A stretch of DNA of 50,240 nucleotides. Source: an uncultured Desulfobacteraceae bacterium. Its GTDB lineage: Bacteria; Desulfobacterota; Desulfobacteria; Desulfobacterales; UBA2174. Below the pieces are notes generated by a model. That model did no database searches. It was not told where the DNA came from and worked only from the letters and a program-made list of their open reading frames with translations. Positions 37,338 through 46,194 of the stretch are shown here, piece after piece. Each line of letters opens with the position of its first letter. Positions within the stretch are counted from its first letter, which is position 1. Made by a program: the position numbers and the translations under genes. The stretch covers positions 1 to 50,240 of the forward strand of contig CALJLV010000102.1 in NCBI GenBank assembly GCA_937982505.1, in the 5' to 3' direction.

Positions 37338-39035
37338 CTACTTTTTCCGCAGCCGCTTCTTGTCGATCTTGCCCACCGTGGTCAGGGGCATCTCGGCGAT
37401 GAATTCGATCACCTTGGGCACCTCGTAGGGCGCCAGCTTCTCCTTGGCAAAGCGGATGATCTCGGCCTTGAGAGCGTCCTCTCCCCCCTCCGGGGTGTAG
37501 CCGGCCGGCTTCTGAATATACGCCTTGACCAGCTCGCTGCCGGGCCGCTCCGGGTTGGGGGTGCCCACGGTGGCGATCATCTCCACGGCCGGATGCGCGG
37601 CGAGCACTTCCTCGACCTTTTTGGAAAAGACCTTGAAGCCGGAAACGATGATCATGTCCTTGGTGCGGTCCACGATCCTTAAGTACCCCTCCTCGTCCAT
37701 CACCGCCACGTCGCCGGTGTGCATCCACCCGTGCGTGTCGACGGCGCGGGCGGTTTCGTCGGGCTTCTTGTAGTAGCCCACCATCACCTGGGGGCCGCGC
37801 ACGCAGATCTCGCCGGCCTCGCCCAGGGGCACGGTCTCGCCGGTGCCCGGGTCCGTTAGCTTCAGTTCGGTGTTGATCAGGGGCAGGCCGATGGAGCCGA
37901 GCTTCTTCTTGCCGGCCGCCGGGTTCATGGTGGTCAGGGGCGAGGTTTCGGTCATGCCATAAACCTCAAGAAGCTTTCCTTTGCCCACCACGTCTTCCAG
38001 CTCCTTTTGGGACTCGGGCGGAAAGGGGGCCGCGGCGCAGATGCAGCATTCCACCCGGCTGTGGTCCAGGGTCTTGAACTTGGGGTTGGCCAGCATCATC
38101 TGGAACAACGAGGGGACGTTGACGATGGTGGTGGGCCGGTACTTGGCCAGTTCCTTGCAGATGTGGTCGGTATCGCGCGGATTGGGTACCAGGACCTGGG
38201 TCCAGCCCAGATAGACGCAGTTCTCGTTGAAGAAGAGTCCCGCGATGTGAAAAAAGGGAAATCCCGACAGGGCCAGCCCCTGGCCGGGCTTCCAACCGAG
38301 CCAGCGCTGGACGATGAGCAGGTCGGAAACCGCGTTGCGATGGCTCAGCATGGCCCCCTTGGGCAGCCCGGTGGTCCCGCCGGTATACTGCACATAGGCG
38401 ATGTCGTCCGGAGTGACCCTGACCCCGGGATCGGTGTCCGGGTAGGTCGCGGTCTTGATCACCGCCTCCATGCGGTAGACCTTTTTCCCCTCCAGCGGGG
38501 TAACCTCGCCGGTGGGGATTTTCTTGAGCAGTTTACCCAGGAAGCGTTTGATCCCGGGCAAAAACCCGCCGATGCCGGCCGCCACCACCACCTTGAGCTG
38601 GGGGATGCGGGCGTGGACCTTGACCAGGCGGGCGGCGAAAAGGGCGTCCAGGGTCACCAACGCCTTGGCGTCCGAGTCGTTGAGCTGATAGGCCATCTCG
38701 TCTTCGCTGAGTAGGGGCGAAACCCCGGAAACCACGCAGCCGGCCCGCAGGGTGCCCAGCCAGGCGATGACGTACTCGGGAATGTTGGGCAGGTTGATGC
38801 CCACAACGTCGCCTTTTTTCAGCCCGTGGGCCAGGAGCATGTGGGCAAAGCGGTTGGCGTAGCGGTCCAGATCGGCGAAGCGGATCTCGGTGCCCATGTA
38901 GGCCAGGGCCGTTTTTTGGGGGAAATCGCGGAACGCCGGGCGCACGGCGTCCACATAGGAAATCTCCCAGTCGGCCGGATCCACGGGGCGGATGTCCGCA
39001 TCGTAGGACTTTTCCCAAAAACGCGTCTCGTACAT
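37338..39035 (-). CDS. Long-chain acyl-CoA ligase (FadD-like)
   Basis: A 565-residue AMP-forming acyl-CoA ligase. The P-loop-like motif is YTGGTTGLPKGAM, the adenylate motif is VYGMTETSPL, the hinge is GWMHTGDVAVMDEEGYL and DRTKDMIIVSGFKVF, and the catalytic C-terminal Lys is in LPLTTVGKIDKK-type context (PLTTVGKIDKKRL). It activates fatty or aromatic carboxylates to CoA thioesters with ATP. GGAGG precedes the ATG. The gene is divergent from the ligase at 39273 and shares a control region with a CRP/FNR-type palindrome. Confidence 0.9.
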   Translation of the reverse strand: MYETRFWEKSYDADIRPVDPADWEISYVDAVRPAFRDFPQKTALAYMGTEIRFADLDRYANRFAHMLLAHGLKKGDVVGINLPNIPEYVIAWLGTLRAGCVVSGVSPLLSEDEMAYQLNDSDAKALVTLDALFAARLVKVHARIPQLKVVVAAGIGGFLPGIKRFLGKLLKKIPTGEVTPLEGKKVYRMEAVIKTATYPDTDPGVRVTPDDIAYVQYTGGTTGLPKGAMLSHRNAVSDLLIVQRWLGWKPGQGLALSGFPFFHIAGLFFNENCVYLGWTQVLVPNPRDTDHICKELAKYRPTTIVNVPSLFQMMLANPKFKTLDHSRVECCICAAAPFPPESQKELEDVVGKGKLLEVYGMTETSPLTTMNPAAGKKKLGSIGLPLINTELKLTDPGTGETVPLGEAGEICVRGPQVMVGYYKKPDETARAVDTHGWMHTGDVAVMDEEGYLRIVDRTKDMIIVSGFKVFSKKVEEVLAAHPAVEMIATVGTPNPERPGSELVKAYIQKPAGYTPEGGEDALKAEIIRFAKEKLAPYEVPKVIEFIAEMPLTTVGKIDKKRLRKK

Positions 39036-39184
39036 CGTGACCTCCTCGGCTTAAAGAATGGGGTGCCTTTTTGCCCGGTGCGGGGACCCGAGCCGGTGGG
39101 GATGATGCAACGCCGGCCCTGACACCGGTCGAACCGGCGGCCAGCTTTTGGGTTTGACACGGGAACTGGGATTCTCTATAGTGC

Positions 39185-39225
39185 TTGACGTCGACTCGAA
39201 TTTTGAATGTGATTCAAATCACATT
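39185..39225. promoter_or_regulatory. CRP/FNR-type operator between divergent acyl-CoA ligases
   Basis: The 16-base palindrome TGTGATTCAAATCACA (39208-39223) matches TGTGA-N6-TCACA exactly and extends to AATGTGA...TCACATT. A plus-strand TTGACG (39185-39190) lies 17 bases before it, so the site would overlap a -10 position. On the minus strand TTGACA (39242-39237 region) is also 17-18 bases away. Binding could therefore repress or activate in both directions. An overlapping TTTGAA-TGTGA-TTCAAA symmetry is also present. Confidence 0.6.
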
Positions 39226-39272
39226 TTTTCACCGCTGTCAAGATTAAAGTACCATTAAAAAGGAGGGACTTC

Positions 39273-41144
39273 ATGGGGGTGTTCCAGATCCGCAGCATCA
39301 AAGATATCGAAGCCATCGAGACGGTTCCGATCCAGGAGCGCGTCAAGGCCCGCAGCACCTATGAGCTTATCGCCCAGGGCGCGGCCATCGACCCGCAGGC
39401 CCCGGCCATGAGCTTCATCCTCTCGGGGGACTACTACGAACAGCCCATGACGGTGACCTACCGGGACCTGATGGCCAACATCCACCGCACCGCCAACTTG
39501 TTGGCAGACCTTGGCATCGGCCCGCAGGACGTCGTCTCCTACCTGCTGCCCAACATCCCCCAGACCCACTATGTGCTGTGGGGCGGCGAGGCCGCCGGGG
39601 TCGTCAACCCCATCAACCCTCTGCTGGAAGCCAAAACCATCGCCGAAATCTGCCGCGCGGCGGGGACTCGGATCCTGGTGGCCCTGGGCGATGTGCCCGG
39701 ATCGGAGATCTGGCCCAAAGTCGAGGCCATCCGCAAAGAGCTGCCCGATCTCAAAGCCATCTTGCGGGTCTTCGGCCCGGGTGACGAGGCCAACGGCATT
39801 TACGGGTTCGACGAACTGCTGCCCCGATACAACGCCGAACGGCTCGATTCAGGCCGGCAGATCGCCCCGGACGAGCGCGCCTCGATGTACCACACCGGAG
39901 GAACCACCGGCACGCCCAAGCTCGCGCCCCATACCCATTTCAACGAAGTCGCCATGGCCTACATGATGACCACGGCGGCCGACTTCAACACTGGCGAGAC
40001 CATCCTTTGCGGCCTGCCCTTGTTTCACGTCAACGGCACCACCGTGACCGGCTCCTTTCCCTTTGCCGTCGGGGGGCACACCGTGCTCCTTTCGCCCCGG
40101 GGCTACCGGGACCCGTCGGTGATGAAAAACTTTTTCAAGATCGTGGCGCACTACCGGGCGGTGGCCTTTTCCTGCGTGCCCACGGTCCTGTCGGTGCTCC
40201 TGGATCTGCCCGTGGGCGACAGCGATATCTCCTCGCTGCGCTACGTCATCTGCGGCGCCGCGCCCTTGTCGGTCCAGCTCTTCCAGCGCTTCGAGCGTCA
40301 TACCGGCATGAAGATCATCGAAGGCTACGGGCTCACCGAAGGATCCTGCGCCTCGTCGCTCAACCCCCTGCATGGGGAGCGCAAAATCGGTTCCATCGGC
40401 CTGCGCATTCCCTACCAGGAGATGAAGGTCATGGTCACCACGGCCAGCGGCTCTCGGGACGCGGCCGTGGACGAGATCGGTTCCATCTGCATCAAGGGGC
40501 CCAACGTCTTTGCCGGCTACCTCGATCCGGCGCACAACCGGGATATCTGGCCGGCCCCGGACTGGTTCAACACCGGGGACCTGGGCCGCCAGGATGGTGA
40601 CGGCTACTTCTGGCTCACCGGCCGCAAGAAGGAGCTGATCATCCGCGGCGGGCACAACATCGACCCGGCGGCCATCGAAGAGCCCCTCTACCGCCTGCCC
40701 CAGGTCCAGGTGGCGGCCGCCGTGGGCCGTCCCGACCCCCATGCCGGCGAAGTGCCGGTGGCCTACGTCCAGCTTCAGCCCGGAGCGAAATTGACGGTGG
40801 ACGAGATCGTGGCCCACCTCCACCAGAACGTGGGTGAGCGCGCCGCCCTGCCCAAGGAGGTCGTGATCCTCGACGAGGTGCCGCTGACCCCGGTGGGCAA
40901 GATTTTCAAGCCGGCCCTGCGCTGGGATGCCATCGGCAAGGTTTATACCCGCGAACTCGAGGCCCTGGGGGATCTGGTCCAGTCGGTCTCGGTCTCGGTG
41001 GGTGAAGACAAGGTGCATGGCGCCCTGGCCGCTATCCGCATCCGGCCCGCCGCCGGCTCGGAGGCGGCGGCCATCCAGGCCCGCATCGACGAGCTGCTGG
41101 CCCGCTACACGGTGCGCTACCGGATCATGATGGAAACCCCATGA
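39273..41144 (+). CDS. AMP-forming acyl-CoA synthetase
   Basis: A 623-residue ligase, different from the FadD-like protein opposite. The ATP-binding motif is TGGTTGTPKLAPHTH, the adenylate motif is GYGLTEGSC, the hinge is WFNTGDLGRQDGDGYFWLTGRKKELIIRGGHNI, and the catalytic Lys is in PLTPVGKIFKPAL. After it there are about 65 extra residues with a small alpha/beta character. The unusual Lys-Leu after PK, in place of PKG, is a branch feature. AAGGAGG precedes the ATG. The stop overlaps the start of the DUF2889 gene (ATGA), so these are coupled. The substrate is probably an aromatic or medium-chain acid. Confidence 0.88.
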   Translation: MGVFQIRSIKDIEAIETVPIQERVKARSTYELIAQGAAIDPQAPAMSFILSGDYYEQPMTVTYRDLMANIHRTANLLADLGIGPQDVVSYLLPNIPQTHYVLWGGEAAGVVNPINPLLEAKTIAEICRAAGTRILVALGDVPGSEIWPKVEAIRKELPDLKAILRVFGPGDEANGIYGFDELLPRYNAERLDSGRQIAPDERASMYHTGGTTGTPKLAPHTHFNEVAMAYMMTTAADFNTGETILCGLPLFHVNGTTVTGSFPFAVGGHTVLLSPRGYRDPSVMKNFFKIVAHYRAVAFSCVPTVLSVLLDLPVGDSDISSLRYVICGAAPLSVQLFQRFERHTGMKIIEGYGLTEGSCASSLNPLHGERKIGSIGLRIPYQEMKVMVTTASGSRDAAVDEIGSICIKGPNVFAGYLDPAHNRDIWPAPDWFNTGDLGRQDGDGYFWLTGRKKELIIRGGHNIDPAAIEEPLYRLPQVQVAAAVGRPDPHAGEVPVAYVQLQPGAKLTVDEIVAHLHQNVGERAALPKEVVILDEVPLTPVGKIFKPALRWDAIGKVYTRELEALGDLVQSVSVSVGEDKVHGALAAIRIRPAAGSEAAAIQARIDELLARYTVRYRIMMETP

Positions 41145-41725
41145 CATCCATCGAAGCGATCAAGGGCGAAAAGGTCCATGCGCGGCGCATCCTCATCGAG
41201 TCCTGGACCGCCCCGCAAGGGATCATCGTGGAGGGCCGGCTGCACGACGAGCGGCTTTGCGCGACCTTTACCCTGACCGGTGCGCGGCGACCGCCCGGGA
41301 CGGTGCACGACATGATCCTGCGCCTGCACGTCACCGGGCCGCCGCTGCGGGTGGCCGCGGCCGAGGCCGAAATGCCGGGGGTGCCCTACGCCAAATGCCG
41401 CGAGATTCTCGAGGGTGTGCAGAAGGTGGTGGGAATGCCCATCGTGGCCGGCTTTACCGAAAAGGCCAAGCGGCGCCTGGGCGGAGTAAACGGCTGCGCT
41501 CATCTGACCACCCTGCTGCTGGCCATGGCGCCGGCGGCAGTGCAGGGGTTCTGGGCGGTTCGCGCCGCCCGTCCGGTGCCGGTCACGACCGAAGCCGCCG
41601 TATTGGGCCGTTATCTGATCGACACCTGCCATGTCTGGCGGCGCGACGGCGACCGGGTGCGGCAGATGCTGGCCTCGGCCACCGGTCCGGCGGCCGGCGG
41701 CGGTAACGAAGCGCAGGCAGATTAG
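41141..41725 (+). CDS. DUF2889 protein
   Basis: A 194-residue protein of the DUF2889 family, function unknown. Conserved patterns are the N-terminal ARRILIESW, an acid-rich LHDER, then HDMILRLHV, MPIVAGFTEKAK, and NGCAHLTTLLLAMAPAAVQGFW near residues 125-145, where the Cys and His are candidates for a functional site. It has no signal peptide. The overlap with the acyl-CoA synthetase indicates a joint role, as DUF2889 genes often sit beside acyl-CoA or steroid catabolism genes. A strong terminator follows. Confidence 0.83.
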   Translation: MTSIEAIKGEKVHARRILIESWTAPQGIIVEGRLHDERLCATFTLTGARRPPGTVHDMILRLHVTGPPLRVAAAEAEMPGVPYAKCREILEGVQKVVGMPIVAGFTEKAKRRLGGVNGCAHLTTLLLAMAPAAVQGFWAVRAARPVPVTTEAAVLGRYLIDTCHVWRRDGDRVRQMLASATGPAAGGGNEAQAD

Positions 41726-41746
41726 AATTTGGCCCTGCACTTGGAC

Positions 41747-41782
41747 AAGGGCGCCGTTGCCAATGGCCACGGCGCCCTTTTT
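41747..41782 (+). terminator. Rho-independent terminator after the DUF2889 gene
   Basis: GGGCGCCGT pairs with ACGGCGCCC across an 11-base loop, and TTTTT follows. It ends the plus-strand acyl-CoA synthetase-DUF2889 transcript and just touches the stop of the convergent radical SAM gene. Confidence 0.9.
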
Positions 41783-42714
41783 CAACGGCAGCGGTAGTAG
41801 ATCAACCCCGCGACGCGGCGGCTTTCCACCTCCCCGCGCACGACCAGCTCTTCCAGGTATTTGGCCACCGCGTTGAGATGCATCTGCAGCCCGTCGGCGA
41901 TGTCCCCGGCGGTGCACGGCCGGCGCCGCAGCAGGGCGAGAAGATCCTTGCGGCCAGCGGCGAACTCGCGCGCCTGGTGAATCCCGCGAAAATCGGAGAT
42001 GACCTCGGCCGCAGGCCTGAACATGCCGGCCAGTTCGGCCATGCGCTCGGCGCACAGCCCGACGGCATAGTCTTCGGCCGGGGGCCGGCAGACGGTATTG
42101 AGCTGGACCCGCTCCGGTCCGATGCGCGCCACCAGCTCGACCAGCCTCTCGATCTGCCCCGGCAGGCCGGTGTAGCCGTTCAGCAAAAACACCTCCAGCC
42201 AGAAGTGGCCGCCGAACTCCCGCCGCATGCAGGCCAGCCCCTCGACCATGGCGTGAAAATCGATGGCGGGATGCGGCCGGTTGACCGTCTCGAAGACGGT
42301 CGCATCCCCGGCATCCAGCGAAGGAATCAACACATCGGCCGCGGCCAGGTCCCGACGCACCTCGGCCTGCCAGAGCAAAGATCCGTTGGTCAGCACGGCG
42401 ACCGGAATATCCGCGATGTGTTTGATCCGCGCGATCAGTTCGCCGAGACGCGAGTAGAGGGTCGGCTCACCGGACCCGCTCAAGGTGATGTAATCCGGCC
42501 TTCTGGCCAGGGCCTGGCGGACATCGGCCACCACCTCCTCCAGGGGGACGTATTCACGGCGATTCAGGGTCAGATCCGTGGTACGGCCCAGCTGGCAGTA
42601 GATGCAGTCGTAGCTACAGGTTTTCAACGGCACCAGATCGATGCCCAGGCTACGGCCCAAACGCCGCGAAGGCACCGGGCCGAAGACGTGACGAACCGCG
42701 GTTGGCACGGGCAC
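41782..42714 (-). CDS. Radical SAM protein with C-terminal winged helix
   Basis: About 310 residues. The radical SAM Cys triad is CSYDCIYCQ, followed by the SAM-binding GSGEP (TLSGSGEPTLY). The C-terminal 60 residues (LLALLRRRPCTAGDIADGL, YLEELVVRGEVESRRV) form a winged-helix-like domain. This arrangement is a recognised but uncharacterised family in anaerobes. A GTG at 42714, with AAAGGAAA just upstream, gives VPVPTAVRHVFGPVPSRRLG, the family start; the longer reading is open only by chance. It lies downstream of the DUF5320 and NifX-like genes, which often accompany Fe-S or metal-cofactor genes. Confidence 0.83.
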   Translation of the reverse strand: MPVPTAVRHVFGPVPSRRLGRSLGIDLVPLKTCSYDCIYCQLGRTTDLTLNRREYVPLEEVVADVRQALARRPDYITLSGSGEPTLYSRLGELIARIKHIADIPVAVLTNGSLLWQAEVRRDLAAADVLIPSLDAGDATVFETVNRPHPAIDFHAMVEGLACMRREFGGHFWLEVFLLNGYTGLPGQIERLVELVARIGPERVQLNTVCRPPAEDYAVGLCAERMAELAGMFRPAAEVISDFRGIHQAREFAAGRKDLLALLRRRPCTAGDIADGLQMHLNAVAKYLEELVVRGEVESRRVAGLIYYRCR

Positions 42715-42796
42715 TGTTTCCTTTTGTGTTCCGATCGACTCGCAAGCGCCTGGAGCGCCGGCGGATTGCCGGCGCCCCTCGCGCATCCGGCTCGGG

Positions 42797-43144
42797 TCAG
42801 TCCTCGGAGCGGCCCGCGGCCTGCATCGCCGCCAGGCGCCGTTCGACGTCATCGAGCCGCCGGCGCAAGGCCTCGGCCACCTCTCCAAAGGATCGCCTTT
42901 CAGCCTCCGGGTCCGGGAACGCCGGGGCGGAAGGAACGCCCAAACCGCCAAAACGGCCCGGATGCCCCTGGAACCGGCGGTGCCGAAATCCGCCGCCGCG
43001 CCCGCCTCCGGCGCCGCCCGAACCGAATCCGAAGCCGCGGTACCCGGCGCTGCCGCCGGGTGTGCCATAGCCGCTGCAATACCCCATTCCCCGGCCGGTG
43101 CGGGGTCCCTGGCCCATCGGGCCGCGTCTGTCGCCACCAGGCAT
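42797..43144 (-). CDS. DUF5320-like glycine-rich protein
   Basis: A 115-residue protein. The first 60 residues are rich in Gly and Arg (MPGGDRRGPMGQGPRTGRG, GYCSGYG), the DUF5320 pattern. The last 40 form a likely coiled coil (FGEVAEALRRRLDDVERRLAAMQ). GGAGG precedes the ATG. Function unknown. It lies in a minus-strand series, NifX-like, DUF5320, radical SAM, with short gaps, and is probably in one operon. Confidence 0.78.
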   Translation of the reverse strand: MPGGDRRGPMGQGPRTGRGMGYCSGYGTPGGSAGYRGFGFGSGGAGGGRGGGFRHRRFQGHPGRFGGLGVPSAPAFPDPEAERRSFGEVAEALRRRLDDVERRLAAMQAAGRSED

Positions 43145-43178
43145 GGTGCACCTCCTTGCTGGATGTTGAAAAACCGCT

Positions 43179-43547
43179 TTAACGACGGCCGCGACCCTGG
43201 CGCTGCCGACGCCGGCGGCACCCGGGCATATGGTGGTCCGGAGCGGCCCCCCCGAAGGCGTGAAAACCACTCAGCACCGCCTCCACCGGCCCGCAAACAA
43301 AAGGCAGAACTCGGATGCCGGCGGCCGTCAAAGCCGCCTCCAGATGACGCGAAACCGCGCCGCAGATCAGCACATCCACGCCCAGTGCCGCGAGCCGTCG
43401 CACCCGATCGTGGGGCTCGCTCCCGCCCAGTGGAATGTCTTGGCGCGCGACCTCATGGCTGCCATCAGTCTCCACCATCAAGAGATGGCCGCAGACATCG
43501 AAGACCGGCGCCACCCGGCCCTGCCACTGTGGGATGGCGATCCGCAT
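43179..43547 (-). CDS. NifX/NafY-family (dinitrogenase iron-molybdenum cofactor) protein
   Basis: A 122-residue protein of the family of small FeMo-cofactor-binding-like proteins. The visible core is MRIAIPQWQGRVAPVFDVC, VDVLICGAVSRHLEAALTAAGIRVLPFVCG. The family carries metal clusters in nitrogenase assembly, but most stand-alone members in anaerobes have no known partner. No nif genes are in the window. ATG 43547 is preferred to 43577 and 43553 because GGGGGAG lies six bases upstream. The C-terminus ends in an Arg/Gln-rich tail. Confidence 0.83.
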   Translation of the reverse strand: MRIAIPQWQGRVAPVFDVCGHLLMVETDGSHEVARQDIPLGGSEPHDRVRRLAALGVDVLICGAVSRHLEAALTAAGIRVLPFVCGPVEAVLSGFHAFGGAAPDHHMPGCRRRRQRQGRGRR

Positions 43548-43687
43548 GCCCATCTCCCCCTGCAACCTGAATGCCATGACAGCGCGGACGGAAAGTTATT
43601 TTTTGGATGGTGTTTTCAGACAGATGCGGGAATCGTGGTCGGGCTACGGAAAAGTTTTTAATGCAATGTGCAATCTTTAAAATGCTT

Positions 43688-43709
43688 AAAAATGCGGTTT
43701 GCATTTTTT
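43688..43709 (-). terminator. AT-rich hairpin between the NifX-like and DUF3786 genes
   Basis: Arms AAAAATGC and GCATTTTT close a five-base loop, with T-runs on both sides. It lies 30 bases below the stop of the Fe-S/DUF3786 gene and could terminate it. The stem is AT-rich and weak. The neighbouring AATGCAATGTGCAATC repeats (about 43661-43676) may instead be part of the promoter of the NifX-like gene. Confidence 0.4.
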
Positions 43710-43738
43710 GAAGCGACGGCAAGCCGCGGCCGCGACCC

Positions 43739-44554
43739 TCAGCCGGCCTCTGAAAACCCATGGCGCAGGGCCAGGCGGCCGAACATCTGGGACAGCCCGG
43801 CGCCGAGGGAAAAAATCGACCCGATGTCGAGATGCTGCGTGGCGGTCTGGTCGAAGAACAGATTGAGGCTCGATTGCAGGCCCTCGTCCGGCTTCCAGTA
43901 GCAGATCATCAGCGGCACTTTGGGCAGGGGGGCCAGGACCACCGAAATGTCCGAGGCGAACTCGGCCTGGACCCGCCGGCCGCTGAACATGTGGACGATG
44001 TCCGCGAAAAAGTCGGGCAGGGAATCGGCCAGCCGTTTCATCGGTTCCTCGCACCGCTTTTCGAACAGCGCGGCAGGCTCCTTGCCGCCGTCCAGCTCCC
44101 GGAACGGCACCCAGATCCCGGCCGGCGCCTGCCCCCGGCTGTTGAGCACGTAGTCGAGAAAGGGCAGGGCCACCCAGGGGTTGACGTGGATGTCGGCATA
44201 CAGCTTTCCCTGCCGGTCGACGCTCAAGTCCTTGCCCATGATCCGAACCGTCAGCTTGCCGTTCTCGGCGCGCCCGCCGACCCGGGCGGCCGCCTCGCCA
44301 AAATCGATGGCGCCGACGCGGTTTTTGAGTGCCTGGATATGGGCTTCACGCACCGCATCGGCGCGATTGGCCGCGCCGTCGCCTTTGGCGTAGCGCCGCA
44401 CGACATCCGGCGCCAGCCTGGGGCAGTCGCCGATGTCGCGCCGACCCTGGAACACCGCCCCGGCAAAGGCCAGACAGGTTTTTTCGCCGCACTCCCGGCA
44501 GTTGGACTGGTCGAGCAGCCTGAAGATCTCCATGGCATGTTGCGGTTTGGCCAT
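43739..44554 (-). CDS. Fe-S domain plus DUF3786 protein
   Basis: A 271-residue protein. The N-terminal 60 residues hold Cys19, Cys22, Cys27 and Cys44 (CRECGEKTC...CP), the four-Cys pattern of the small Fe-S domain found in corrinoid/Fe-S proteins of the acetyl-CoA pathway. The rest is a DUF3786 domain with FRELDGGKEPAALFEKRCEEPM and PLPKVPLMICYWKPDEG. This links DUF3786 to corrinoid or acetyl-CoA metabolism by architecture only. GGAGGG lies about ten bases before the ATG. A shorter, Fe-S-free DUF3786 protein lies at 17532-18149. Confidence 0.83.
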   Translation of the reverse strand: MAKPQHAMEIFRLLDQSNCRECGEKTCLAFAGAVFQGRRDIGDCPRLAPDVVRRYAKGDGAANRADAVREAHIQALKNRVGAIDFGEAAARVGGRAENGKLTVRIMGKDLSVDRQGKLYADIHVNPWVALPFLDYVLNSRGQAPAGIWVPFRELDGGKEPAALFEKRCEEPMKRLADSLPDFFADIVHMFSGRRVQAEFASDISVVLAPLPKVPLMICYWKPDEGLQSSLNLFFDQTATQHLDIGSIFSLGAGLSQMFGRLALRHGFSEAG

Positions 44555-44677
44555 CTTTGTTTCCCTCCCTTGGATCGCCGTTGCGGGGGCCCCGAAACTT
44601 TGAGAAACAACCGGACCTTGACCATGATTGCGCCGGTTGTCAACCGCTGCGGCGGCCGCCCAAAGCCACCCGGCGCA

Positions 44678-46126
44678 TCATGGCCCGGCAAGGGGCGGCC
44701 CTTTGGCCGGTTCGAAATTTCGCTGGGCGGCCAGGAACGCCGGCCAGTGGCGCAACAGGCGCCAGAGGCTGTGGCGATGGTCCCAGAGGCGCCGGGCGAA
44801 TCGCCGGCGCCAGGCCGCGCCGGCATAAAAACGCTTCACGTGACGGTTGTACAGCTCGTCCAGGAGCTGCCGGGACGCGACGCCATGGGGCACGAAGACG
44901 AAATTCAGGCAGTTCATCCGGCGCCAGTCCGGGTCGAAGCGTCCCAGGTGCGGGATCTGCGGCCAGATCGGGGCCCCGTGAAAAGGGGTGAACTTGGACA
45001 TGTTCATGTCGTCCAGATCAAGGGACAGGACCAGATCGCTGGTCTGCCGGATCGTGGCCGGGGTGTCGCCCGGGAGCCCCATCATGAAAAGGCCCTTGGC
45101 CCGCAGGCCCCGCACCTGAATCCGGCGCACCGTGTCGCGCACCTCCCCGAGATCCACACCGGGCTTGTGCAGCGCCATCAGGTCCGGGTTCCCGGTTTCG
45201 ATTCCCAGCGAGAGCTGCAGAAACCCCGCCGCCTTGAGCAGGTCCAGCAATTCGTCGTCGGCGTGGCCGACGCGCACGGCGCAGTTGAACTGCATGCCCA
45301 GCGGCCGGGCGATCAACCGCCGACACAGCTCGACGACGCGCGGGCGCTGGGTGGTGAACAGATCGTCGTAGAAGTTCACGTGGCGCACACCGAAACGGCG
45401 CCGCAAATAGCGCAGATGCGCGTAGACGTAGGAGGCCGAGTTGCAGCGAAAACCGCGCCGGAAGACCGATCGGTCGCAATAGGCGCAGCGGTAGGGACAG
45501 CCCCGGCTGGTGACCATGGTGGCGCCGGGGGTGCGGGTGTAGCTGAAAAGGGGCAGATGGTATCCGCCGGGAAACCGCTCGAGCTTTTCGTAGGCCGGAA
45601 ACGGCAGAACGTCCAGATCCGGCAGGAGGGGGCGGGGCGCGTTGGTCACGATGCCATCGCCGCTGCGCCAGACCAGACCCGGAATTTGCCCGGGGGCGAG
45701 CCCATCGGCCACTTCGGCCAGGGTCGCCTCCCCTTCGCCGACACACAGGTAATCGATGCAGGGGAAATGGCGCAGCAGCGGGGCCCCCAGCGACGAGACG
45801 TGAACACCACCGAACACCGTGGTGATCGCCGGATCGACCCGCTTGAGGCGCACGGCCATGGCGTAGGCGTCGAGAAACCCGGCGGTGGTGGCCGAAAAAC
45901 CGACCAGATCCGGACGGTACCGGGCCACCCGGTCCGTGTTGGCCGCGGCGCCGAGCGGAGCCCGCGGCCCGAGGCAGTCGTGAACCCAGACGGCATGCCC
46001 CCGCCCTTCCAGGAAAGCCGCAATGGACAGGATCCCCAGCGGCGCCATGCGGTTGGCCGTGGGCGTCACGTCTGCCCGGCCGGGGATCCAGTTGGATCCG
46101 GCCGGGTGCACAAGAACAATGCGCAT
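44678..46126 (-). CDS. B12-binding-domain radical SAM protein
   Basis: A 482-residue protein of the B12-dependent radical SAM superfamily. Residues 1-150 form the cobalamin-binding fold (MRIVLVHP, PDLVGFSATTAGFLDAYAM, VFGGVHVSSLG, DYLCVGEGEATL). The radical SAM part has CPYRCAYCD near residue 225, then NFYDDLFTTQ and LSLGIETGNP. Members methylate or rearrange unactivated carbons, and many act in secondary metabolism or lipid/hopanoid modification. The C-terminal DELYNRHVKRFYAGAAW is usual for the subfamily. GGGAGA precedes the ATG. The substrate is unknown. Confidence 0.88.
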   Translation of the reverse strand: MRIVLVHPAGSNWIPGRADVTPTANRMAPLGILSIAAFLEGRGHAVWVHDCLGPRAPLGAAANTDRVARYRPDLVGFSATTAGFLDAYAMAVRLKRVDPAITTVFGGVHVSSLGAPLLRHFPCIDYLCVGEGEATLAEVADGLAPGQIPGLVWRSGDGIVTNAPRPLLPDLDVLPFPAYEKLERFPGGYHLPLFSYTRTPGATMVTSRGCPYRCAYCDRSVFRRGFRCNSASYVYAHLRYLRRRFGVRHVNFYDDLFTTQRPRVVELCRRLIARPLGMQFNCAVRVGHADDELLDLLKAAGFLQLSLGIETGNPDLMALHKPGVDLGEVRDTVRRIQVRGLRAKGLFMMGLPGDTPATIRQTSDLVLSLDLDDMNMSKFTPFHGAPIWPQIPHLGRFDPDWRRMNCLNFVFVPHGVASRQLLDELYNRHVKRFYAGAAWRRRFARRLWDHRHSLWRLLRHWPAFLAAQRNFEPAKGPPLAGP

Positions 46127-46194
46127 GGCAGTCTCCCGGCGCTGGGCTGCCCGGGCGCCCGGGGGCAGCCCAGCCGCCGATCTTGGCCCGCGCC

